Part shown: piece after piece, positions 7,083-13,522 of the stretch
How the letters are laid out: each line of letters opens with the position of its first letter
Position numbering within the stretch: the stretch's first letter is position 1
Assembly (NCBI GenBank): GCA_017466965.1
Contig: JAFTTD010000188.1
Span: forward strand, 1 to 13,522
DNA length: 13,522 nucleotides
Source of the DNA: Bacteroidaceae bacterium
GTDB taxonomy: Bacteria; Bacteroidota; Bacteroidia; Bacteroidales; Bacteroidaceae
Direction: 5' to 3'
Position numbers and translations under genes: made by a program
The notes under the pieces: model-generated
Told to the model about the DNA's origin: nothing
The model's database searches: none
Seen by the model: only the letters and a program-made list of their open reading frames with translations

Positions 7083-8129
7083 ATGAATGTCCCTGAAAAC
7101 AGAATGATGAAATGGAGTGCATGGTTCCTGACCTCCCTTGTCGGTGTGTTGATACTGTTTGTTGCCAATGTGGCAATAGGAACGGTTTCTATACCTGTTC
7201 CTGATGTAATGCGCATTGTACTTGGTGGCAGTGTGTCTGATGTTTCCATGCACGAAGTGTGGAGCAATATCATTTTCAAGTCGCGCATACCACAGGCGCT
7301 CACTGCTATAGTATGCGGAGCGGGGCTTTCTGTTGCCGGACTGCAGATGCAGACTGTCTTCCGAAATCCGTTGGCTGGTCCGTCTGTTCTGGGCGTAAGC
7401 TCAGGAGCAAGCTTTGGAGTGGCATTGATGGTACTGCTTTCAGGAACAATCGGAGGTACAGCCATGAGTCGCCTTGGACTTTACGGAAATGTGGCAATGA
7501 CTATAGGTGCTGCTATGGGAGCACTTGCTGTGATGGCGATAATTGCATTTGTGGCACGCAGGGTCAAAGGGAACGTCACTCTCCTGATTGTGGGAGTTAT
7601 GATTGGTTATATTGCCAATGCAGTAATAGGTGTGATGAAGTATTTCAGCGTGGCAGAAGATGTTCATTCATATACAATATGGGGATTGGGCAGCTTTTCA
7701 GGAGTTTCATCAGAGCAGATAGGACTGTTCGCTATTCTGATGCTTGTATTCTTGCTTTTCGCCATGCTCCTTGTCAAACCTCTCAATCTGCTTCTGCTCG
7801 GTGAAAACTATGCAAGGAATCTTGGTCTTAATGTTGAGCGTGCAGTTATGCTTATCATCATATCTTCCGGACTTATTGTAGCGATAGCTACAGCATTCTG
7901 TGGTCCTGTATCGTTTATTGGACTTGCTGTTCCGCACCTTTGTCGCGGACTGTTTCGTACGAGCGACCACCGCATTCTCATGCCTGCTACAATGTTTGTA
8001 GGCGCATTCCTCGCCCTTGCCTGCAATCTCATTGCCCGATTGCCTGGAGCTGAAGGAGCACTTCCTGTCAATTCCGTTACTTCTTTAATAGGAGCCCCTG
8101 TGGTAATATGGATACTGTTCAGAAAGTAG
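7083..8129 (+). CDS. FecCD/BtuC-type ABC transporter permease for corrinoid, haem or siderophore uptake
   Basis: A 348-aa inner-membrane permease with about ten membrane segments. The family signature is at residues 68-112, including SRIPQALTAIVCGAGLSVAG, RNPLAGPSVLGVSSGASFG and a later FIGLAVPH (278-285) at the ATPase-coupling region. Homologues form the channel for vitamin B12, haem or ferric siderophores. Substrate cannot be read from sequence. An upstream in-frame GTG at 7077 exists, but ATG 7083 is preferred. The ATPase follows 26 bp later and a CbiK-like exported protein after that, giving a three-gene unit. No substrate-binding lipoprotein or TonB receptor is in the window, so those partners must be encoded elsewhere or be replaced by the CbiK-like protein. 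Confidence 0.92.
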   Translation: MNVPENRMMKWSAWFLTSLVGVLILFVANVAIGTVSIPVPDVMRIVLGGSVSDVSMHEVWSNIIFKSRIPQALTAIVCGAGLSVAGLQMQTVFRNPLAGPSVLGVSSGASFGVALMVLLSGTIGGTAMSRLGLYGNVAMTIGAAMGALAVMAIIAFVARRVKGNVTLLIVGVMIGYIANAVIGVMKYFSVAEDVHSYTIWGLGSFSGVSSEQIGLFAILMLVFLLFAMLLVKPLNLLLLGENYARNLGLNVERAVMLIIISSGLIVAIATAFCGPVSFIGLAVPHLCRGLFRTSDHRILMPATMFVGAFLALACNLIARLPGAEGALPVNSVTSLIGAPVVIWILFRK

Positions 8130-8155
8130 GTTCCTAAACTTATTAAAAACAAAAT

Positions 8156-9175
8156 ATGCACAACAACATAACCATACAGATAAAAAATCTTACAACTGGA
8201 TATAAGCATAAGGGCCATGACATTGTCGTGGGCAACAATCTTAATGCCGAGATTCATGAAGGCGAAATGATATGTATGCTTGGTCCTAATGGAGCAGGTA
8301 AGTCAACGCTTCTGCGTACCCTTGCAGCCTTTCAGCCGCAGCTTGGAGGCGAGATAAAGGTCATGAGCAGAAACTTGAAGGATTACAAGACAAGTCAGCT
8401 GTCGCGCCTTGTCAGTGTGGTCTTGACTGACAATTCAAGTATAAAGAACATGACTGCACGGGATGTTGTTTCTATTGGGCGCAGTCCATATACCGGATTT
8501 TGGGGCAGACTTCGTGAGAAAGATCGTAAGATGGTGGAGAAATGCCTTTCGTGGGTGGGAATAACAGAGCTGGCTGACCGTAAGATGCAGACTCTCAGCG
8601 ATGGAGAAAGGCAGAAGGTAATGATAGCTAAGGCTATTGCTCAGGAGACACCTGTTATATTCCTCGACGAGCCGACTGCTTTCCTCGACTATCCAAGCAA
8701 GGTGGGTATGATGCTTTTGCTACACAGGCTCGCAAAGACACTCAAGAAGAGTATATTCCTTTCAACTCACGACCTTGAACATGCTCTTCAGGTGGCAGAC
8801 CAGATATGGCTGATTGACCAGAAGCGTGGGCTTACAACTGGGATACCTGAAGACCTGTGTGCAGACGGACTGATAGGCGAATACTTCAAACACGACGGGC
8901 TAAGATTTGATCCTTCAACATCTACGTTCCATATTCAGCACGAAACAGTCAGAACAGTGCAAGTACATTCTGAATCTCCAGATTTCAGGGCAGACCTGCT
9001 ATGTAAGGCGCTCCTTCGAAACGCTATCTGCCCCGTCGTGTCAGATGAAGAAAATCAGGCTACAAGGATTCTCATCCCCTCTGACGGTACATACCGGATT
9101 ATTCATGAAGGTGAGGAGAAGCATTGCGTAACAAAGATAGAGCATGCTGTAAAAGCTATATTTGAGTTCTTATAG
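8156..9175 (+). CDS. ABC transporter ATP-binding protein (FecE/BtuD/HmuV-like) with a C-terminal extension
   Basis: A 339-aa ATPase that powers the adjacent permease. Walker A is GPNGAGKST (43-51), the signature is LSDGE (147-151), Walker B is VIFLDEP (167-173) and the H-loop histidine is His205 in STHD. Where the Q-loop glutamine is expected (VVLQ or similar) the protein reads VVLTDN, with Thr91. The core ends near residue 245, close to the usual length of about 255 aa; roughly 90 more residues follow (about 250-339), with an unfamiliar sequence that looks folded rather than low-complexity. The extension may be a regulatory domain. Spacing of 26 bp from the permease and 38 bp to the CbiK-like gene suggests one operon. 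Confidence 0.92.
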   Translation: MHNNITIQIKNLTTGYKHKGHDIVVGNNLNAEIHEGEMICMLGPNGAGKSTLLRTLAAFQPQLGGEIKVMSRNLKDYKTSQLSRLVSVVLTDNSSIKNMTARDVVSIGRSPYTGFWGRLREKDRKMVEKCLSWVGITELADRKMQTLSDGERQKVMIAKAIAQETPVIFLDEPTAFLDYPSKVGMMLLLHRLAKTLKKSIFLSTHDLEHALQVADQIWLIDQKRGLTTGIPEDLCADGLIGEYFKHDGLRFDPSTSTFHIQHETVRTVQVHSESPDFRADLLCKALLRNAICPVVSDEENQATRILIPSDGTYRIIHEGEEKHCVTKIEHAVKAIFEFL

Positions 9176-9213
9176 ACAGAGGATGTGTCAATATAAAATA
9201 AACAATAAAAAAT

Positions 9214-10128
9214 ATGAAACTGATAATTGCATTAGCATTCACATTCATTTTTTCATCATTATGCTCCCAGACAATGTATCAGCCTCATGATATGTTTGCG
9301 GATATGCTTGAAGGCGACAGAGCTGTTGTTGTGGCTGTTCATTCCGGAGTAGCAGACCAGACAAAGCGTCAGCATACAATCGACCTTTTCAATCAGCGCC
9401 TGCGTGCGGAATTCCCCCAGTGCGAGTTCAGAGAGGCATGGACTTCCCGTAATCAGATAAGCATACTTGCTCAGTCGGGTAAGTTTGTGCAGACTCCTTC
9501 TGCTCTTTTTGCGCAGCTCAGGAAAGAAGGTTTCACACATGTGCTTGTCCAGCCTTCATGTATGGTACAGTGTGAGGATATGCGCATACTAACAGCTGAT
9601 GCAGAGGCCTCACGTCCTGAGTTCAAGTCTCTGCGTATAGGCGACCCTCTCCTTTCATCTCCCGACAATTGCACAAAGCTCGCTCTCACTATCCAGGCAG
9701 CGCTTGCTCAAAGAAAGCAAGCCACTATACTCGTTTGTGCTGGCACGGGCAATCCTATGGCTGACGCACCATATTCTGTACTTGATTGTGTAGTGCGTGA
9801 TTCCGAGATTGCTGATCGCTGTTTTGTGGCTATAGCAGACGGATACCCTTCGTTTGAAGTTCTCCTGAAAAGGCTCAAAAGTGCAAAAGTGAAGAAAGTG
9901 AATCTCGTGCCTTGCATGTTCGTGGCTGACGATGATATGCTTGCTTCCCTGCATGGCGATTGGACAGAACAACTAACACAGGCAGGTATAAAGGTAGAGG
10001 TAACCGAAAGCAACATGGCTGAACTGGTTGGAGTGCTCGACATCTTTGCTGAAAATGCGCGTCGAACACAAGAACTCCGCAAACTTACACCGCTTGAAAT
10101 CAAGACGCTTAGGCGAATGAACTTCTGA
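9214..10128 (+). CDS. Exported CbiK-like protein (cobaltochelatase fold), possibly catalytically altered
   Basis: A 304-aa protein with an N-terminal signal sequence (about 1-18) and similarity over its whole length to anaerobic sirohydrochlorin cobaltochelatase CbiK: FREAWTS (72-78), VLVQPS (110-115), GDPLLSS (143-149) and VPCMFVADDD (232-241). By hand alignment to Salmonella CbiK, the metal-handling histidines are not kept: the LHII histidine is Cys116, the MGHG histidine (His145) is Ala176, and the VAGDHA histidine (His207) is Asp241. Several cysteines (116, 120, 153, 175, 192, 203, 234) are present. Export and altered residues argue against ordinary cytoplasmic cobalt insertion. Periplasmic CbiK and the Porphyromonas outer-membrane haem-binding lipoprotein IhtB are related precedents, so haem or corrinoid binding for the adjacent ABC importer is a good alternative. 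A canonical lipobox is not evident (SSLC). The fold call is fairly secure; the function is not. Confidence 0.82.
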   Translation: MKLIIALAFTFIFSSLCSQTMYQPHDMFADMLEGDRAVVVAVHSGVADQTKRQHTIDLFNQRLRAEFPQCEFREAWTSRNQISILAQSGKFVQTPSALFAQLRKEGFTHVLVQPSCMVQCEDMRILTADAEASRPEFKSLRIGDPLLSSPDNCTKLALTIQAALAQRKQATILVCAGTGNPMADAPYSVLDCVVRDSEIADRCFVAIADGYPSFEVLLKRLKSAKVKKVNLVPCMFVADDDMLASLHGDWTEQLTQAGIKVEVTESNMAELVGVLDIFAENARRTQELRKLTPLEIKTLRRMNF

Positions 10129-10143
10129 CAGCAGCTTTCAGAA
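10123..10143. terminator. Weak hairpin between convergent genes
   Basis: TTCTGA (10123-10128, overlapping the stop of the CbiK-like gene) pairs with TCAGAA (10138-10143), a 6-bp stem with a 9-nt loop, followed by TCTCTTT. It lies in the 21-bp gap between convergent genes and could serve as a terminator. The stem is short, so support is weak. Confidence 0.3.
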
Positions 10144-10149
10144 TCTCTT

Positions 10150-10533
10150 TCAGAGCATTGTCATTAGCAGGGAATAGTCTATTCCGTCTTCAAGTATGCA
10201 TTTGCCTTTGGCTGAATGGGGTTCTGAAGGTGATGACAAATGATTATTAGCTGTATTAGTATTGTCTTGGGAGTAAAGATACACTGTGTCATAGACTATT
10301 TGCTTGTAAGATACTGTATCATGAATTTTTGCTCCTGTATAAAGCGTCATGTTTGGCGCTCCTTGCATTAATAAACCGATTATTATTCCTGATACAGCTG
10401 CAACAGGGGTTGTAATCCAGCCCCATGACAATTGCCTGCTTTCAAGCGGATTCTTTCCAGTCTTAAACTTTTTCTGGTTTCTGTCTCGCAGTTCTTTTGC
10501 GGCATTCTTTATTTGTTCTTCAAATCGTTTCAT
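10150..10533 (-). CDS. Small single-pass membrane protein, probable anti-sigma factor of the adjacent ECF sigma
   Basis: A 127-aa protein with a charged N-terminal part (1-38), one hydrophobic segment (about 39-57, including VAAVSGIIIGLL) and a polar C-terminal part that would face the periplasm. It contains DTV-type repeats (KIHDTV at 69-74, VYDTVYLY at 80-87), a pattern I associate with small Bacteroidota proteins encoded after ECF sigma genes. Its ATG lies inside the end of the sigma gene, overlapping it by 14 nt, which implies translational coupling. No zinc-binding anti-sigma motif or FecR domain is present. The anti-sigma role is inferred from topology and position only. Confidence 0.75.
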   Translation of the reverse strand: MKRFEEQIKNAAKELRDRNQKKFKTGKNPLESRQLSWGWITTPVAAVSGIIIGLLMQGAPNMTLYTGAKIHDTVSYKQIVYDTVYLYSQDNTNTANNHLSSPSEPHSAKGKCILEDGIDYSLLMTML

Positions 10534-11104
10534 AAGTCTTTAGCCTTTCTTTTAATGTATATATAAGTTTGTGTAGTCTGGATTTCACAGTCCCTTCTGG
10601 TATCTCCATTACTTGGGCAATGTCTTTGATGGACATGTCTTCTTCAAATCGAAGAGCGAAAAGTGTACGATTGTCTTCTGAAAAGTTTCTCACCTCCTTG
10701 TCAAGGGCGCATACAAGTGCTTCATTGTCAAGTTTTGATTCGTAATTCTCGTCAATGCTTTCAGAAAAGGAATGGCTTAAATCTTCATTATAATTGTTTT
10801 CGTGCTCTCTGTGGCGGTATTCGTTTCTGCAAAGGTTATATGCGATGGTGAATAGCCATGGACGAAAAGTCGTTCCCGGTATATATCGTTCTCTTGATGA
10901 CCATACTTTGAGGAATGTGTCTTGGCTGAAGTCTGACACTGACATTTCGTCGCCATTCAGCATGCGATAAAAGAATCCTTGAAGTCTCCTTGAGTAACGA
11001 CAATAGAGCTCATCAAAAGCTCCATTGTCATCATTCCTTCTGATACATTCCATAAGCTCCTCGTCAGTCCGCTTCCGGTAGCGTTTATACAGAAATCGTA
11101 TCAT
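10520..11104 (-). CDS. ECF RNA polymerase sigma factor
   Basis: A 194-aa group 4 sigma-70 factor. Region 2 spans about 28-100, with DELYCRYSRRL and the DFSQDTFLKVW helix (58-68) used for core and -10 recognition. Region 4 spans about 130-188, with the helix-turn-helix DIAQVMEIPEGTVKSRLHK (161-179). There is no region 1 or 3 and no extra C-terminal domain. The chosen ATG (11104-11102) overlaps the TGA of the upstream gene as ATGA; a TTG two codons earlier at 11110 is a less likely start. The gene is the middle of a coupled operon: exported TPR-like protein, sigma, membrane protein. Such sigma factors are often released by an envelope signal, which suits the exported partner. The target promoters are unknown; the upstream array at 12459-12562 could reflect autoregulation. 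Confidence 0.94.
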   Translation of the reverse strand: MIRFLYKRYRKRTDEELMECIRRNDDNGAFDELYCRYSRRLQGFFYRMLNGDEMSVSDFSQDTFLKVWSSRERYIPGTTFRPWLFTIAYNLCRNEYRHREHENNYNEDLSHSFSESIDENYESKLDNEALVCALDKEVRNFSEDNRTLFALRFEEDMSIKDIAQVMEIPEGTVKSRLHKLIYTLKERLKTYETI

Positions 11105-12288
11105 TTGCAATTGCGTTTAAGATAATCAATATAAATATCCTTTTTGCTGTCTGGCAGATAGGTGTTCTCTAATGACGAGAGCAGAATGTTATAGAGCCAT
11201 TTTGCGCGTTCAGTGTTACCTTCATTCTGGTATTCCTTCACAATGTGCGACAGTAGAATGACATAGTTCAGCTGAAGTTTCTCGCTGCCCTTCCAGTATG
11301 TTTCAATATGGACTTCAGGTTCCGACAGATATTCAAGATGGTATTTCTTTTCTACGGCGTTCTTGGTCGCTGCAATATTGTCGTATGTTTTTTCGCTGTA
11401 TTTGAACACAAGCCCCTCGCAGTACAGATTCTTTTCAAATCCCTTCATTCTTGTGTCGCCGCAGTATAATGGCCTTCCCGTCTTTTTCATCAGATATTTG
11501 ATGAAAGCCGCTTCTGCATTCTCTATCTCATCATGTGATGAATACTTTTCTTTAATGTCAGGGCAGGCTTCAATATCCAAACTTTTGCATAGGTTGTCAG
11601 CATATTGCTTAATCCAAATGAAAGACTTGCATACTATTATCTGGCCTTTATGTATTCCCATGCAACGCTGCATCATTATTTTGGGAAGCACGTCAAGGTC
11701 GCCGTTGCCAATGTAAATGGCATTTTCAGGCATAGCCTCCATTTGGTTGTAGCTGTAGCGTAATGCGAATTCAGGATAGTACGAACGTTCATATTGCTTG
11801 CGGAGCAGATTGTTGAACTTGGCAGTTTTCTCATCTTTGCTGTCTGCATATCCTGAACACCATGAATAACCCAGAAGTAAGTCTATGTCATCGGAATGAG
11901 CATCATCCGGCAACAGTTTCAGCGCCTTTTCTCCATATTCATTAGCAGGCCCCATATTCATGCGGTATTTGCATAAATAGTATGTGAAACTGTTTGGAAT
12001 CATCTTTTCCATATTGCTTATCAGGCTTTCAACACTGTTGTTCCCTTTCATTTCCGCATTGAACCAATTATTCAAATACCATTTTGCTTTAAAGAGGTTT
12101 CTCCATGCATACTCCGATTTCGGATTCTTCTCTGTTTCTTTTTTCCATGCACGTTCCTGTTTAGCATACCATGCGGAGTCGTTTCCTGTAGATATGACAC
12201 TTCCTACAAATTCTGGAGATTGGGCATTGGCAGACAATGCTGTTGCCAACAGGCAGCATAAGATGATAACTGATATTTTGTAGTTCAT
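11101..12288 (-). CDS. Exported TPR-like protein of unknown function, first gene of the ECF operon
   Basis: A 395-aa protein, not recognised as a named family. It starts with a clear signal peptide (about 1-22, cleavage after ANA before Gln23). After that come helical stretches resembling tetratricopeptide repeats (AWYAKQERAWKKETEKNPKS, 39-58, and later helices to the C terminus). Residues 189-205 (NAIYIGNGDLDVLPKI) weakly resemble the NGDNDTYPLW-type motif seen in some Bacteroidota TPR and DUF2723 proteins. The frame is open to 12639, but ATG 12288 gives the signal peptide directly and is preferred. Its TGA overlaps the sigma ATG as ATGA, so the two are translationally coupled. It may sense or process an envelope signal for the sigma factor; this is inference from the operon. 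Confidence 0.82.
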   Translation of the reverse strand: MNYKISVIILCCLLATALSANAQSPEFVGSVISTGNDSAWYAKQERAWKKETEKNPKSEYAWRNLFKAKWYLNNWFNAEMKGNNSVESLISNMEKMIPNSFTYYLCKYRMNMGPANEYGEKALKLLPDDAHSDDIDLLLGYSWCSGYADSKDEKTAKFNNLLRKQYERSYYPEFALRYSYNQMEAMPENAIYIGNGDLDVLPKIMMQRCMGIHKGQIIVCKSFIWIKQYADNLCKSLDIEACPDIKEKYSSHDEIENAEAAFIKYLMKKTGRPLYCGDTRMKGFEKNLYCEGLVFKYSEKTYDNIAATKNAVEKKYHLEYLSEPEVHIETYWKGSEKLQLNYVILLSHIVKEYQNEGNTERAKWLYNILLSSLENTYLPDSKKDIYIDYLKRNCK

Positions 12289-12437
12289 TTTCTTTTTGAA
12301 TTTTTTTGTGATGTAATTATTAGCTTTTTGTTTGTTTTCTGACGCGCCGTTCATGACAGCATACACCCTTATAACGAAAAGGTTCATAAAATAATTAATA
12401 TTCTGCTCCGGTTTTCTGTATTTCGGCAATAAGCAGA

Positions 12438-12445
12438 CAAATATA
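12438..12445 (-). promoter_or_regulatory. Likely -7 box of the ECF operon promoter
   Basis: On the minus strand, 12445-12438 reads TATATTTG, an exact TAnnTTTG match. There is no TTG at the expected -33 distance; instead that position lies in the first palindrome of the array. This layout suits a promoter that depends on a bound activator. Transcription from about 12432 would give a leader of roughly 140 nt before ATG 12288. Confidence 0.5.
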
Positions 12446-12458
12446 TTCTTTTTAGTAA

Positions 12459-12562
12459 AGAGAATTTTATAAATGTCAGTGACTTTTATATAAATCTCAC
12501 TGACATTTATGCAACAGACATTGACATTTATATAAAAGTCACTGACATTTAAAGAACTCTCT
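12459..12562. repeat. Five tandem 20-bp palindromes with exact 21-bp spacing
   Basis: Five units start at 12459, 12480, 12501, 12522 and 12543, separated by single bases. They match the perfect palindrome TGACATTTATATAAATGTCA at 16, 18, 15, 19 and 15 of 20 positions. Outer units keep the half facing the array best, and units 2 and 5 keep mainly the left half. As a result 12470-12495 and 12526-12551 form a perfect 26-bp inverted repeat around a 30-bp loop. A 21-bp period is two helical turns, so proteins bound to each site would align on one face of the DNA. It sits immediately upstream of the minus-strand promoter box and about 100 bp upstream of the symporter promoter. Operator function is inferred. 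Confidence 0.85.
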
Positions 12563-12664
12563 GTAGTTTTTGTCTTTTTCTGATGTTTCTCTAAAACGTT
12601 TTTTTGCTGCACAATATGAAAATGTTTACAACTCACCATATTTATACTTGGGCTTACTTTGATT

Positions 12665-12696
12665 TTTGCATAACTTGATTTATTGTCTTATTTTTG
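12665..12696 (+). promoter_or_regulatory. Promoter for the sodium:solute symporter gene
   Basis: TATTTTTG at 12689-12696 matches TAnnTTTG, with TTTG at 12665-12668 and a 20-bp spacer. Transcription from about 12703 leaves a very short leader before ATG 12722. A five-codon open frame (ATG 12708 to TGA 12725, MFKSE) overlaps the symporter ATG as ATGA. Confidence 0.72.
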
Positions 12697-12721
12697 CAGA
12701 CTGAAAAATGTTTAAGTCTGA

Positions 12722-13522
12722 ATGATTGTATTGGCGACCATAATTGCGTATTCATTGATTCTTATGGTTCTGGGCAGAATGGCCGGAGGCAGGGGCAATG
12801 ATGAGTTTTTTCGTGGAGGCAGGCGCTCAAAGTGGCAGCTTGTAGCCTTTGGCATGATAGGCGCATCGCTATCAGGGGTGACCTTTGTCAGTGTGCCGGG
12901 AATGGTTGTGACGAGTGGCATGACCTATATGCAGATGTGTCTGGGATTCATTCTTGGCTATGTGGTTGTGGCAATGGTGCTGATGCCTCTTTTCTATCGT
13001 TACGGACTGACTTCAATATACGGATGGTTAGGCAAACGATTTGGCAATGAGGCGCAACTGACAGGGGCAGGATTTTTTCTGCTTTCGAAACTGACGGGAG
13101 CCTCGGCAAGGCTTTTCCTTGCATGCGCAGTGTTGCATGATTGTGTGCTTGCCGAACTCCATGTGCCGTTTTTCGTTACTGTGATGGGAACTTTGGCTTT
13201 GATGTGGCTATATACCAGACGCAGTGGCGTAAGAACTTTGGTATGGACTGATGCGTTTCAGACCTTGTGCCTGATGGTGGCTCTGCTGATGGTGCTGACA
13301 GGGGTTGTCAACCGGCTTGGAATAGGGTGGGGCGATGCTTTTGAGGCTGTGATGAGTGATGAACGTAGCCGTATGTTCGTATTCGATGACTGGAAGTCAA
13401 CTCAGTATTTCTGGAAACAGTTCTTGAGCGGAGCTTTCGTAGTTGTGGCTATGACAGGGCTGGACCAGGATATGATGCAGAAGAACTTGACGTGCAAGTC
13501 ATTGAAGGATGCGCAGAAGAGC
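12722..13522 (+). CDS. Sodium:solute symporter (SSS family), 3' end outside the window
   Basis: The first 267 residues of a membrane transporter, open to the last base of the window, so it has no visible stop. An in-frame TGA directly precedes ATG 12722, fixing the start. Hydrophobic segments alternate with short loops. GASLSGVTFVSVPG (47-60) is the conserved helix-break region of SSS transporters (Na+ and substrate site), and MTGLDQDMMQKN (about 248-259) matches a second conserved segment of the family. Full-length members have about 480-550 aa, so roughly half is missing. Members import sugars, amino acids, sialic acid or other small solutes with Na+; the substrate cannot be told from this part. 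It is divergent from the ECF operon and may share the intergenic regulator sites. Confidence 0.9.
   Translation, partial: MIVLATIIAYSLILMVLGRMAGGRGNDEFFRGGRRSKWQLVAFGMIGASLSGVTFVSVPGMVVTSGMTYMQMCLGFILGYVVVAMVLMPLFYRYGLTSIYGWLGKRFGNEAQLTGAGFFLLSKLTGASARLFLACAVLHDCVLAELHVPFFVTVMGTLALMWLYTRRSGVRTLVWTDAFQTLCLMVALLMVLTGVVNRLGIGWGDAFEAVMSDERSRMFVFDDWKSTQYFWKQFLSGAFVVVAMTGLDQDMMQKNLTCKSLKDAQKS

Larger units (their letters stand above)
12289..12721. other. Divergent intergenic region between the ECF operon and the symporter
   Basis: A 433-bp non-coding stretch between the divergent starts 12288 and 12722. From left to right it holds: a leader of about 145 nt for the minus-strand operon; a minus-strand TATATTTG box (12445-12438); five tandem palindromes (12459-12562); an A/T-rich stretch (12563-12660) with the small palindrome AAAACGTTTT (12593-12602) and nothing else recognised; and the plus-strand symporter promoter (12665-12696). 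The minus frame stays open through the array because the 21-bp period is a multiple of three; this is probably not coding. Confidence 0.7.

Noticed and set aside
11105..11110. TTG start for the ECF sigma factor
   Set aside because: The ATG at 11104 forms a classic ATGA overlap with the upstream stop and is the more probable start.
12459..12562. CRISPR array
   Set aside because: The units are palindromes separated by single bases, without spacers, and no cas genes are nearby.
12289..12639. N-terminal extension of the exported TPR-like protein to 12639
   Set aside because: It would bury the signal peptide, run through the palindrome array and start upstream of the likely promoter box.

Overview
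The window looks like the chromosome of a Bacteroidales bacterium, most likely Prevotellaceae-like. The reasons are the promoters of the TAnnTTTG type with a TTG box about 19-20 bp upstream, A-rich leaders without Shine-Dalgarno sequences, a secreted C10 protease with a type IX secretion (Por) tail, Bacteroidota-style cobalamin gene fusions, and low-complexity octamer repeats between genes. The assignment is inference from these traits, not from a marker gene.

Layout: (1) 1-163: a 22-bp tandem repeat and a good promoter. (2) 164-5019, plus strand: a fused CobJ-CbiC cobalamin enzyme, a 163-bp repeat-rich spacer, a secreted C10 cysteine protease, and 10 bp later a fused CbiE-CbiT enzyme. The two fused enzymes supply four ring-modifying activities of corrin synthesis. 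(3) 5020-5734: a macro-domain protein with its own promoter and a structured leader. (4) 5735-5986: a second repeat-rich spacer with nested hairpins. (5) 5987-10128, plus strand: a Na+/Ca2+ exchanger, then a FecCD/BtuC-type permease, its ATPase with a C-terminal extension, and an exported CbiK-like protein that seems to have lost the CbiK active-site histidines. The last three look like a metal-tetrapyrrole or siderophore uptake module comparable in composition to the iht haem locus of Porphyromonas. (6) 12288-10150, minus strand: a compact three-gene operon with overlapping ends, encoding an exported TPR-like protein, an ECF sigma factor and a small one-TM protein (presumed anti-sigma). (7) 12289-12721: a divergent intergenic region with five tandem 20-bp palindromes spaced exactly 21 bp apart, just upstream of the ECF operon's likely promoter, and a separate good promoter for (8) a sodium:solute symporter that runs off the right edge.

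The strongest candidates for something undescribed are the five-palindrome array controlling the ECF operon, the exported CbiK-like protein with a rewritten active site beside an ABC importer, the dispersed intergenic repeat family, and the secreted protease embedded between cobalamin genes. No RNA genes, CRISPR arrays, complete insertion sequences or integrases were seen.
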